NCBI GenBank assembly: GCA_040880405.1
Contig: JBBDIM010000189.1
Location: 1-11,524 of the forward strand
DNA: 11,524 nucleotides
Source of the DNA: JBBDIM01 sp040880405
GTDB taxonomy: Bacteria > Planctomycetota > Planctomycetia > Pirellulales > Pirellulaceae
Direction of reading: 5' to 3'
Under the pieces are notes generated by a model that saw only the letters and a list, made by a program, of their open reading frames with translations, made no database searches and was not told the DNA's origin. Each line of letters opens with the position of its first letter. Positions within the stretch are counted from its first letter, which is position 1. Positions 1 to 7,079 of this stretch are shown in pieces. Made by a program: the position numbers and the translations under genes.

Positions 1-2
1 TC

Positions 3-164
3 GGCTACAACATCACCCAAAACCGAGTCCCCATCCACGACCTCAACGCCACGCTACTGCACCAACTGGGCCTCGATCACCGCCAACTAACCCACCGCCA
101 CCAAAGCCGCGACTTTCGGTTGACCGATGTGCATGGGGAGGTGGTAACGGGGCTTTTGCGGTAA
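3..164 (+). CDS. DUF1501 family protein, C-terminal fragment
   Basis: This is the 3' end of a gene that begins outside the window. Frame 3 reads 53 residues to a TAA stop at 162-164. The reading starts GYNITQNRVPIHDLNATLLH, continues with a QLGLDH segment, and ends in RDFRLTDVHGEVV plus TGLLR. A dipeptide HDL followed by ATLLHxLGLDH and a final FRLTDVHG is the usual C-terminal signature of DUF1501 proteins, which have an alkaline-phosphatase/sulfatase-like fold. Planctomycetes carry many of these, usually paired with DUF1549/DUF1553 cytochrome-domain proteins. That partner is presumably upstream and cannot be seen here. The exact substrate is unknown. The call rests on recognising the motif only, because most of the protein is missing. 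Confidence 0.85.
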   Translation, partial: GYNITQNRVPIHDLNATLLHQLGLDHRQLTHRHQSRDFRLTDVHGEVVTGLLR

Positions 165-565
165 GGTTGTTTTGCTGGGAGCGCCTTGTAGCCACGTGGC
201 CGAATAGGCAGCGGATGACTTTTACAAAGACGAGTTTAGCCACAGAGAACACAGAGGGCACAGAGATTTTTTTTGCTGGGTCGCTCCCGCTTCAGCGATT
301 AGTTTTTTACGACGAAATACACGAAGGGCACGAAAAGCAACCAGCGGAAATACTGCTCTGTAAACTTCAGGCCTTGCGATTTATCTAGCCATTTAATAAG
401 GATTTGGAAGAATCTCCGCCCATGTAAATCCCCTCTTCTTTTCGTGTCATTCGGGTATTTCGTGGTTAATCCTTCGAACTACAAGTTGATCCACAACCAC
501 TCTTCGCCTCTGTGATCTCTGTGCCCTCTGTGGCTAAAAAACTGAATCCGTGGCAAGTCTCCTAA
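165..565. other. Non-coding region between convergent genes, filled by nested inverted repeats
   Basis: This 401-bp stretch separates the DUF1501 gene (+) from the HD-GYP regulator gene (-), so both genes are transcribed into it. I see no credible gene, only short open frames with low-complexity repeat sequence. It contains two concentric pairs of inverted 9-bp-period arrays, listed separately. The central ~100 bp (338-437) shows no recognisable element. A long hairpin here could act as a bidirectional end-of-transcription structure; that is inference. Confidence 0.7.
236..537. repeat. Nested palindrome of 9-bp-period repeat arrays (CACAGAGnn outer, CACGAAnnn inner)
   Basis: The outer left array (241-267) is three 9-mers: CACAGAGAA, CACAGAGGG and CACAGAGAT. 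The outer right array (506-532) reads on the minus strand CACAGAGGG, CACAGAGAT and CACAGAGGC. The inner left array (311-337) reads GACGAAATA, CACGAAGGG and CACGAAAAG. The inner right array (438-464) reads on the minus strand CACGAAATA, CCCGAATGA and CACGAAAAG. Gaps between outer and inner arrays are 43 and 41 bp, so the structure is nearly symmetric around a 100-bp centre. TTAGC and GCTAA flank the outer ends. Phrases of this kind recur between genes in many environmental bacteria, planctomycetes included; this is from memory and no search was run. Function is unknown. Confidence 0.8.
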
Positions 566-1759
566 CTACACCTCCCCATCCGCGAAATCAATCCGCACCT
601 GAAAAATCTCGTGTTGGCGGGCGAAGAAGGCGTCGAGGACGCATGGGTCGAAGTGGGTTCCGCGGCCGTCTTCCAGGATGGCGAGGCATTTTTCCAGGGG
701 GAATTCCGGTTTGTACGATCGTTTGGAGCTAAGGGCGTCGAACACGTCGGCCACTGCGGTGATCCGGCCTTCCAGCGGGATTTGCTCGCCGGAGAGGCCG
801 AGCGGGTAGCCGTCGCCATCCCAGCGTTCGTGGTGGGTTAGGGCGATTCGCTGGGCCATGTGCAGGATGGGAGAGCGGACTTGGTCCAGGATTTTCGATC
901 CCAACTCCGTATGGCTGCGAATGACTTTCGCCTCCGTGGCGGGATGACAATCGACGATCTCGTTGCCAAACCCGCAATGCTGACGCATGACGGCAAACTC
1001 CTCCGGCGTCAGTTTGCCCGGCTTGAGGAGGATCGCGTCGGGAATGCCGATCTTGCCGACATCGTGCAACTGCGCGGCCGATTCCAATATCTGCAGGGTC
1101 GCGTCCGGGAGGCCCAGCTCCGCACCAATGATCCGCGCATAACGACCGACCCGCAAGATGTGCTGACCGGTGTCGTCGTCGCGAAACTCAGCAGCCCTCG
1201 CCAGACACTGGATCACCTCCATCCGTGAAGCCTCAAGCTCGGCGGTCCGCTTGCGGACGGCCCGTTCCAGCTCTTCGGAATAGCCGCGGAGTCGGTCTTG
1301 GTACGACTTGACGATCAGCACATTATGAATCCGGGCCAGCAGTTCCCCTTGATGCACCGGTTTAGACAACAGGTCGGTCGCACCGGCCTGGAGCGCCTCG
1401 AGCTTGGTCTCGCTGGTCGAGGTGGCGGTTAAAATCACCACGGGAATCGTCGCGAGGTTTTCATCGGCCCGGATCGCACGCAGGATCTCCATGCCGTTGA
1501 CCTGCGGCATGTGGATATCGAGCAGCACCAGGTCGGGCCGGTATTGCTGGACAATCGCCATCGCATCTCCGGCGTCTTCGGTCGAGCGGATGTGGGCGTA
1601 CCCTTCCATCTCCAGATAGCTCTGCACCACCGCGATGTTGAGGGCCTCGTCGTCGACAATTAGGATCCGCGACCTCTTAATGTCACGAGTCCGCGCGTGA
1701 GGGGCGTTTTCCGCAGCGGCGGAGTCGGGAGGCAAGGTTGTTTGTTCGAGTGTTAGCAT
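566..1759 (-). CDS. Response regulator with HD-GYP cyclic-di-GMP phosphodiesterase domain
   Basis: This is a 397-residue cytoplasmic protein. A receiver domain spans about residues 30-148, with the acidic pair D36/D37, phospho-acceptor D81 (in LVLLDIHMP), T111 and K133. A charged helical linker (about 152-185) leads to an HD-GYP domain (about 186-385). Visible metal and catalytic residues are E191, H200, H232-D233 with K236, H261, H309-H310, the GDGYP stretch at 315-319 and D337. HD-GYP enzymes hydrolyse cyclic-di-GMP, and every expected ligand appears present, so an active enzyme is likely. About 22 residues before the RSHTELG segment (roughly 259-280, containing HCGFG) are longer than in classic HD-GYPs; I recall this variant from other planctomycete regulators. 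It lies 98 bp downstream of the hybrid kinase on the same strand and is the likely final acceptor of its HPt domain. The ATG at 1759 has no clear Shine-Dalgarno site. Confidence 0.93.
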   Translation of the reverse strand: MLTLEQTTLPPDSAAAENAPHARTRDIKRSRILIVDDEALNIAVVQSYLEMEGYAHIRSTEDAGDAMAIVQQYRPDLVLLDIHMPQVNGMEILRAIRADENLATIPVVILTATSTSETKLEALQAGATDLLSKPVHQGELLARIHNVLIVKSYQDRLRGYSEELERAVRKRTAELEASRMEVIQCLARAAEFRDDDTGQHILRVGRYARIIGAELGLPDATLQILESAAQLHDVGKIGIPDAILLKPGKLTPEEFAVMRQHCGFGNEIVDCHPATEAKVIRSHTELGSKILDQVRSPILHMAQRIALTHHERWDGDGYPLGLSGEQIPLEGRITAVADVFDALSSKRSYKPEFPLEKCLAILEDGRGTHFDPCVLDAFFARQHEIFQVRIDFADGEV

Positions 1760-1857
1760 GATTAAAAGCTTTCGTGCCCCTAGTTTCGCCTGGCAATAAA
1801 GCCAATATTTCCGAGGTTCAATTCTATAAAACGGGTCGTGTTTGTGATTTCACTTAC

Positions 1858-4041
1858 TCAAACAGGGAGGGGTGCAATACGATCGGCCAATCCTTGCAGT
1901 TCCGCGATCGTATCCAAGGCGGCGACCGCATCCCTTCGCCGAGCCTGCTCTTCCAATTGTTTGGCTGGTTCGGTCAGGCAATCGAAGCCGACCGTCCCGC
2001 CGGAGCCTTTCAGCCAGTGGGCCAAGCTCGCCAACTCGTCCCAGTTTTCGTGTTCCACCGCCGCTTCGATTTCATCCATCTTCACGGCCAGCTTGTCGAC
2101 GAACGAATTGACGATCCGGCGGAATTCCGGCCGTTCGATCGGTAAGGTCGAGACGATCGCTTCCACGGCTTCCAGCTCTGCCGTCGCTTCGCCTTCTTCA
2201 GCTTGGACTGCCAGCCGGTCCTCGGGCAGCTCGCTTGCGAACTGGTACACCGCTTGTAGCAGGTCGTCGATTTGCACCGGTTTGCTCAGATAGCTGGTAC
2301 ACCCGGCGTCGACACATTTTTTTCGATCGCCCCGCATCGCGTGGGCGGTGAGGGCGATGATCGGTTTTTCGCAGCCTCGCAAGCGTAGGGTTCGCGCGGC
2401 GGTGTAGCCATCCATGACCGGCATTTGCATATCCATCAAGATCAGGTCGAACGACTGCTCAATCTCTAGCTCAACCCCTTGCTTTCCGTTCTCAGCAGTG
2501 ACGACGGTCGCGCCTGCGTCTCGGAGAATCAGGGAGATTAACTCCCGATTCGTCTCGCCATCATCGACCAGCAGGATTCGCATCGGAGGCAATTTTCTGG
2601 CGGTTCGCCGAGTCGTTTTTTTGCTCGTCAACAGGGCCTCACTCACCGACGCCTCGATGAGGGGAACTCCGTCGAGCGAACCGGTCCTTAGCGTGACGCG
2701 AAAGGTGCTACCTTTTCCCGGGGTGCTTTGCACGGTGATCGTGCCGCCCAGTTCCCGCGCGATATGGCGACAGATGGTCAGCCCCAGGCCGGTTCCGCCA
2801 TAGACCCGAGTAATGGAGTTATCCGCCTGGTCAAAAGGCTGGAAAATTCGCTCCATCTTCTCGGACTGAATGCCGATGCCGGTGTCTTCAATCTCGCAGG
2901 CGAACCTTGGTTCCGGTCCGTCGAAGTCGATCGAGGCGCGGAGGGTCACCCCCCCCATTTCCGTGAACTTGATGGCATTGCCGACCAGGTTCATTAGCAG
3001 TTGTCGAACCCGGGCGGGGTCGGACACGATGGTCTCAGGCACCGCGGTGGTCCAGACGCATTCCAGCCGCAGGTTTTTCTCTTGGGCTCGGACTCGCAGC
3101 AGCGAAACGACATCGGACAGAATCGCGTGGGGTGAGCAATGAATCCGCTCGCACTGCATCCGGCCCGCCTCGATTTTGGAAAGATCGAGAATATCATTGA
3201 TCAGAGTCAGCAGGTGTTGGCCGCTCGATTGGATCGTGGCGAGATAATTGTCTCGGTTTTCCGGAGTTCCCCCACCGCGGCGCAAGACCTCGGCGTAACC
3301 GAGGATGCCACTGAGTGGCGTCCGGATCTCGTGGCTCATGTTGGCGAGGAACTCGCTCTTGGCGGAGTTGGCGGCCTCCGCATGTTCCTTGGCCCTTTGC
3401 AGTTCCGCGCCGGTCGATTCGAGGTCGGCGGTCTGAAGGGCCATGATCCACATCTCGTGCATCGTTTGCCGGATGGAGATGATGAGAAACGTCACTTCGA
3501 ACAACACCCAACCGGCATGTTCCAGCCAACGCCACGGACTCGACGCCAAGACACCAAAGACCGACTCGGGCCAAAACAGCCCCCGAATCAAATGATCGAG
3601 CGCCACCACCAAGGTGGGCGGAATCAAGAGCTTCCATTCTCGATAGGCGGCCAAAAACGCGAGCGACCCAAACACATGGAAATGCGTTTCAATCCGACCG
3701 CCGCTAATATGGATCAACAGCGACGAGAACAGCACCTGAGCGACGGCAATGGTATAGCGTGTCACCTTTTGACCGGGGATGAGCCAGGCCAAGGTCACCG
3801 GCAAACTGGCTAAAGCCCCACCCAGAAATACCGCCAACCAAACATGCGGGTGAACACTTCCCACCGTGCCGGACCACGTTCGCGGCGAAAGCCAAAGGGC
3901 GCAAACCACCACCGCCACCCACTGCATGAGCATCAGCACCGCGAACATCCGATCGGTCCGCTGGTGGATTCGCAGGTAATGACTTGCAAGGAGCTCTTCG
4001 GCTCGAGAATTCGCCCCCCTACTTTCAATTCGATCGTTCAT
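1858..4041 (-). CDS. Hybrid sensor histidine kinase with receiver and HPt domains
   Basis: This is a 727-residue membrane kinase. The N-terminus has about five to six hydrophobic segments between residues 33 and 192. They include a His-rich conserved stretch (111-122, HISGGRIETHFH) and a later ALDH (147-150). A short coiled coil (about 203-230) precedes the HisKA domain with H237 in NMSHEIRTPL. The ATPase domain shows the N box NLVGNAIKFT (351-360), DTGIGI (386-391) and GTGLGL (416-421). A receiver follows (about 488-600; D493/D494, D537, T565, K587). The C-terminal HPt domain (about 630-720) carries H675 in AHWLKGSGGTVGF. All catalytic motifs look intact. The start ATG overlaps the stop of the RedB-like gene as ATGA, with GGAG five bases upstream, which suggests translational coupling. 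The phosphate path is probably H237, D537, H675, then D81 of the downstream HD-GYP regulator. The ligand is unknown. A run of eight G on the coding strand lies at 2949-2956. Confidence 0.94.
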   Translation of the reverse strand: MNDRIESRGANSRAEELLASHYLRIHQRTDRMFAVLMLMQWVAVVVCALWLSPRTWSGTVGSVHPHVWLAVFLGGALASLPVTLAWLIPGQKVTRYTIAVAQVLFSSLLIHISGGRIETHFHVFGSLAFLAAYREWKLLIPPTLVVALDHLIRGLFWPESVFGVLASSPWRWLEHAGWVLFEVTFLIISIRQTMHEMWIMALQTADLESTGAELQRAKEHAEAANSAKSEFLANMSHEIRTPLSGILGYAEVLRRGGGTPENRDNYLATIQSSGQHLLTLINDILDLSKIEAGRMQCERIHCSPHAILSDVVSLLRVRAQEKNLRLECVWTTAVPETIVSDPARVRQLLMNLVGNAIKFTEMGGVTLRASIDFDGPEPRFACEIEDTGIGIQSEKMERIFQPFDQADNSITRVYGGTGLGLTICRHIARELGGTITVQSTPGKGSTFRVTLRTGSLDGVPLIEASVSEALLTSKKTTRRTARKLPPMRILLVDDGETNRELISLILRDAGATVVTAENGKQGVELEIEQSFDLILMDMQMPVMDGYTAARTLRLRGCEKPIIALTAHAMRGDRKKCVDAGCTSYLSKPVQIDDLLQAVYQFASELPEDRLAVQAEEGEATAELEAVEAIVSTLPIERPEFRRIVNSFVDKLAVKMDEIEAAVEHENWDELASLAHWLKGSGGTVGFDCLTEPAKQLEEQARRRDAVAALDTIAELQGLADRIAPLPV

Positions 4042-4781
4042 CGCGGCTCCGACAGATTCGTGGCGGGGGATGGTTCACGGCCGCTCAATTCAGAAGCGGT
4101 TGAGCCGGGGCATTCCAATTGGCAGCCGAAGACCGGGGTGCCCTGCACCGCGGAGTCCCCTGCAAGCAACAACCGTTCCACGCTCAAGCGGCCCGGGTTG
4201 TCTCCCTCATGCCCTCGACCGGAGGTGATCCCGCCATGGAACGACAACGTGCCATCAGGCTGAAACAGGAAGACCTCGCCGGAGGCTTTTGCGCCAAAGC
4301 GTCGATGTTCCGCCCCGTCAAAGTCTCCTTGTGGAATAACTCCGGGGATTCGCTCGGCGCTTTTCCATAAGTCGGTTTGGGCCCAGTTATCAGGTTCCAC
4401 GGTGGGGCGTAGGAACAGGACCTGGGTATCGACCTTGCCTTGGCAATGGGTCATCAGCAGCGCCAGCTCGTTCAGGCTGGCGCGGGAACAGGGGCAGCGG
4501 GGATGGACAAACATCAGCAAGGTGGGGACCTCGGCCGAAAGTTGGCAACTGCTCGACTCAGGCCAATGGGTAACGGCACCGCTGGTGACCGCCGGCGTTG
4601 TTTCATACCACAAGCCGTAGAGTGTCCCGGCCGTGACCACGAACCCCCACAGGACGACGGCGAGAATCACGAGGGCTCGATAATTAGGCGCTCCCGCTTC
4701 CGATGCCGGCGCGTTCAAGTAGCGAGGATCACTTGTCGATCGGCCTGAAGGGAAGTCAAGTTCCGGATTGTGTATGGGCAT
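4038..4781 (-). CDS. RedB-like membrane-anchored thioredoxin-fold protein
   Basis: This is a 247-residue protein from the chosen ATG at 4781. It has a short polar N-terminus, one membrane helix (about residues 34-59), then a domain expected on the outer face. That domain holds PTLLMFVHPRCPCSRASLNE, with Cys96 and Cys98 as C-x-C instead of the usual thioredoxin CxxC. It continues with FLRPTVEPDNW, a DLW segment, a SGRGHEGDN motif (about 187-195) and a terminal TPVFGCQL with Cys220. This pattern matches proteins often annotated RedB, a thioredoxin-like family of unknown biochemistry. The C-x-C plus the distal Cys could serve thiol chemistry or metal binding; that is inference. Its stop overlaps the kinase start, so the two are probably made together. 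The frame stays open upstream to a TTG at 5045, but that lies inside a repeat element; an ATG at 4916 is the other possible start. No strong ribosome site decides it. Confidence 0.8.
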   Translation of the reverse strand: MPIHNPELDFPSGRSTSDPRYLNAPASEAGAPNYRALVILAVVLWGFVVTAGTLYGLWYETTPAVTSGAVTHWPESSSCQLSAEVPTLLMFVHPRCPCSRASLNELALLMTHCQGKVDTQVLFLRPTVEPDNWAQTDLWKSAERIPGVIPQGDFDGAEHRRFGAKASGEVFLFQPDGTLSFHGGITSGRGHEGDNPGRLSVERLLLAGDSAVQGTPVFGCQLECPGSTASELSGREPSPATNLSEPR

Positions 4782-5031
4782 GGGCAATGCAACCGGGACC
4801 CTGGTATGGGACGAAGCAAAAGTTTGTTCGCACAATTCGCTAGCATAGGGCGCGATTCCGCTACCAATTGGGGTAGCGTTTACGTATCTCGGATATCCGT
4901 AAGATTCCCCCTCCATGTGGCTGGGTATCCGATGTCGCCACAGGCCGCCGTGGACCGGGTTGTATCGATTTAGCGAGTCGTGCGGCCTCACCCGACGGGA
5001 TGCTGAATACGCAAAACGCGCGAGCGCGATC

Positions 5032-5105
5032 GGGGATGAGTTCAATTACAAAGAGTCGGCGGATGGGAACCCTAAGCCGCGGCACCCGTAATTGAACTTA
5101 TCCCC
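5032..5105 (+). repeat. REP/MITE-like element, copy 1 (74 bp)
   Basis: The element starts with GGGGATGAGTTCAATTAC and ends with GTAATTGAACTTATCCCC. The two ends are inverted repeats matching at 17 of 18 positions. The interior has AAAGAGTCGGCGG on the left and GCCGCGG on the right around a variable centre. It is 63/74 identical to the reverse complement of copy 2 at 5193-5266, by hand alignment. The GGGGAT(A/G)AGTTCAATTAC end resembles repeats I associate with RAYT-type (REP-associated tyrosine) transposases. No transposase is present in the window. Confidence 0.85.
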
Positions 5106-5192
5106 TTCCAAACGCCCCCATCCTCAACAGACGGATAGTTGGCGCTGCGTCCAGCAATAGGGCAGCGATTTTCTCACGCGCCAAATACGTAC

Positions 5193-5266
5193 GGGGATAA
5201 GGTCAATTACGGGGACCGCGGCTAAAACTTCATTGCCGCCGACTCTTTGTAATTGAACTCATCCCC
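5193..5266 (-). repeat. REP/MITE-like element, copy 2 (74 bp), inverted relative to copy 1
   Basis: Read on the minus strand, this copy begins GGGGATGAGTTCAATTAC and ends GTAATTGACCTTATCCCC, exactly the same length as copy 1. The 11 differences fall mostly in the centre (positions 32-43 of the element), leaving the ends and the flanking inner arms almost unchanged. The 87 bp between copies (5106-5192) show no open frame or motif. The two copies together could fold into one large hairpin, like a bacterial interspersed mosaic element. Confidence 0.85.
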
Positions 5267-5319
5267 TGTTGGGTGAAGCCTGAATTGGCACGCGAAAATT
5301 TGGCCGCCGATAAAACGAG

Positions 5320-5348
5320 TTGACTCCCTCTCTCGGCGGGGGCAAAAT
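5320..5348 (+). promoter_or_regulatory. Sigma70-like promoter for the DUF6585-like gene
   Basis: TTGACT (5320-5325, 5 of 6 to consensus), a 17-bp spacer and CAAAAT (5343-5348, 4 of 6) lie 62-90 bases before the chosen ATG at 5410. If transcription starts near 5355, in-frame starts at 5320 and 5347 are excluded, which supports the downstream ATG. Predicted from sequence only. Confidence 0.5.
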
Positions 5349-5409
5349 GGCGTTTTCATGCTCCCGCGTTTGCTCTTCTTGCCGCTTCTTCTATCACCTG
5401 GGGATTGTC

Positions 5410-6963
5410 ATGTCCGCACCCACTCGCTCGGCCGTGCTGGTTTTGGGGGAACTCTCGGGTTGGGTTCTGCTGATTCGCATCCTCGGGCCGCTGTTGGCGG
5501 TGGCCGGGGTTGTGGTGCTGATGGCGAGCGAAGAGGGCCAAGTGATCGGCAACGTGATGTTTTGGGGTGGGGCCATCTTTTCCGCGGTGACCGAAGTGAC
5601 CGTCTTCATCCTCCAGAAACAGCGGGTCTGGGTGTTGGATAACGGCACCGGCTTCACGCTGTACGAGCCGACCGGCGAGTCGACCATCGCCGACACGGAT
5701 GTGGTCGCGATCAGCCTGTGGGACAAGTCGATCTATAGCAACGGCGAGTATAAGGGGATGCTGCGGAACGTCCGCCTCTGGGTCCGCAACCGAGACGAAC
5801 CGGTTCAAATGACCTACCGGATTACCACTAAATCTCCGGAACAAGTGACCGAGCTGTTGCAGCGGCACCTCGACCGCTTGTTAGAAGAGGGATCAGAGCG
5901 GCTGGCTCGGGGTGAAGAGGTCCAAGGTGAGGGCTGGGCCTTGAAACAGGGTGGCTTGAAGGTCGACAACGCGACCCTAGTCCCCATCGAGCAGATCGCG
6001 GCCCTCGACATCTTGAAGGACGAGGTCTGCATCTGGAGAATCAACGAGGAGGTTGCCGCGATCCGGTTCCCGATCGCCTCGCGCAACTCACATCTGCTGG
6101 TCCATCTGCTCTCAAAGCAGTTGCCTGAAAACCGGGACGAGTCGCTCATCGGCGGCGAGGGGCTGGGCCGCGTGATGTTCGAGAAACCGCTAGGGCTCAA
6201 GACCAAAGGCTGGATCATCCTGCTGGTCATCTCCGTGGTGATGTTCCCTGTGATCGGGTTCTTTTCGCTGCTGGGCGCGGTGGCCGCTTCGGCAGGGCTC
6301 GCCGGGCTGAGTACGCTGTTTTGGTGGCTCGACCGGGAACGGTGTTTCCGCGTTTGTTACAACGGGACCTTCCTGCATGGCCGCCTGGGTGAAAAACAGT
6401 TGCGGTACGACACGCTCGAATCGTTCACCTATAGCGTGACGCGCAACTACTACAACGGGGCCTACACCGGAACCACGCTCAACCTGGTGTTTGTGCCGCT
6501 GCCGACCGTCGACGGCACCAAAATCACCTTCAACCACACCTTCAAGAATGAAGACACCGATTTCGACAACCTCCGCGACCATGTCTCCGGGATCATGGCC
6601 GTCCGGATGGGCAAAGAGCTGGAAGAGACCGGCCGCGTGCAGTGGACCAAGGATGTCGCGTTTTGCACCGAAGGGCTCGAGTACCGACCCTCCGGCTGGC
6701 TCGGCAAGAAGCAAGAGACCCTGCTCCTGCCGTGGGGGCAAATTGCCAACTTCAACTTCCAGGACGGGGTGTTTCATGTGTGGGAAGTTGGCAAAGATAA
6801 ATCGGTCATCCACGAGATGACCAGCGCGGCCAACCTGTTCCCCGGTTTCCTGCTGTTGATCGGTTTGATCCAGCCAGACTCGGAAGAAGGTGCCGCGGAA
6901 GACCCCTTGCGGGACCTCGTCCAGGCGGAAGAGGGCCCCGGCGATCACCGGATTCCGGTTTAG
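5410..6963 (+). CDS. Membrane protein with two DUF6585-like (PH-like) modules
   Basis: This is a 517-residue protein of unknown function. Two membrane helices (about residues 18-39 and 46-68) are followed by a beta-rich part (71-250), two more helices (about 266-305), then a second beta-rich part (310-480) and an acidic tail. The halves look duplicated. Each has a basic/aromatic entry strand with a Gly pair, an NGxYxG element (111-116 and 349-354), a charged helix with E-x-G or G-x-E, a GL strand, a P-x-x-QI segment (192-196; PWGQI at 441-445) and an N-x-x-L/F close. This layout matches DUF6585-type proteins, whose soluble parts look PH-like. The ATG at 5410 has GGGG seven bases upstream and sits right before the first hydrophobic stretch. 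An earlier frame extension (from 5320) is Cys-rich and unlike a leader. The next gene encodes another PH-like membrane protein, 116 bp downstream, possibly co-transcribed. Confidence 0.7.
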   Translation: MSAPTRSAVLVLGELSGWVLLIRILGPLLAVAGVVVLMASEEGQVIGNVMFWGGAIFSAVTEVTVFILQKQRVWVLDNGTGFTLYEPTGESTIADTDVVAISLWDKSIYSNGEYKGMLRNVRLWVRNRDEPVQMTYRITTKSPEQVTELLQRHLDRLLEEGSERLARGEEVQGEGWALKQGGLKVDNATLVPIEQIAALDILKDEVCIWRINEEVAAIRFPIASRNSHLLVHLLSKQLPENRDESLIGGEGLGRVMFEKPLGLKTKGWIILLVISVVMFPVIGFFSLLGAVAASAGLAGLSTLFWWLDRERCFRVCYNGTFLHGRLGEKQLRYDTLESFTYSVTRNYYNGAYTGTTLNLVFVPLPTVDGTKITFNHTFKNEDTDFDNLRDHVSGIMAVRMGKELEETGRVQWTKDVAFCTEGLEYRPSGWLGKKQETLLLPWGQIANFNFQDGVFHVWEVGKDKSVIHEMTSAANLFPGFLLLIGLIQPDSEEGAAEDPLRDLVQAEEGPGDHRIPV

Positions 6964-7070
6964 TTCCCTTGAATTCCTCACACTCCTCCTGCTTCGCTAC
7001 TGGTTTCCGGCTGCTCGGTTTGGTAGTTTGTACCAGGTAAAAGCTATTCCCCCCCCACTTCATCGGCTGT

Positions 7071-7075
7071 AGGTG
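7071..7075 (+). promoter_or_regulatory. Ribosome binding site for the PH-domain gene
   Basis: AGGTG lies four bases before the ATG at 7080. It supports this start over the ATG seven codons later (7101). It is one of the clearer Shine-Dalgarno sites in the window. A run of eight C (7049-7056) sits just upstream. Confidence 0.6.
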
Positions 7076-7079
7076 AAAG

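Larger units (their letters stand above)
4782..5409. other. Divergent intergenic region with two REP-like elements and a promoter
   Basis: This stretch lies between the RedB-like gene (-) and the DUF6585-like gene (+). It holds two 74-bp repeat elements and a sigma70-like promoter, both listed separately. A perfect 10-bp palindrome CGGATATCCG sits at 4890-4899, next to TACGTA at 4881-4886, about 110 bp before the chosen RedB-like start. It could be an operator, but a single short palindrome is weak evidence. The minus-strand frame through 4782-5045 is open, so part of this region would be coding if the RedB-like gene starts further upstream. Confidence 0.55.

Noticed and set aside
241..532. 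CRISPR-like array
   Set aside because: Units are 9 bp and adjacent without spacers of 30 bp or so, arrays are inverted relative to each other, and no cas gene is present.
1760..1857. Separate promoter for the HD-GYP gene in the 98-bp gap
   Set aside because: TTGAAC on the minus strand has no convincing -10 box at proper spacing, and no terminator is visible after the kinase gene.
3139..3813. Long open frame on the plus strand, antisense to the kinase gene
   Set aside because: It mirrors conserved kinase codons in a high-GC gene, encodes no recognisable domain and has no promoter or ribosome site of its own.
4782..5045. N-terminal extension of the RedB-like protein to a TTG at 5045
   Set aside because: The TTG lies inside the conserved end of the 74-bp repeat element, and the extra 88 residues show no family sequence. 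An ATG at 4916 remains possible, but 4781 gives a sensible short leader before the membrane helix.
5320..5409. Upstream start of the DUF6585-like protein
   Set aside because: The region holds a promoter-like TTGACT/CAAAAT pair and the encoded residues are Cys-rich and unlike a membrane leader.
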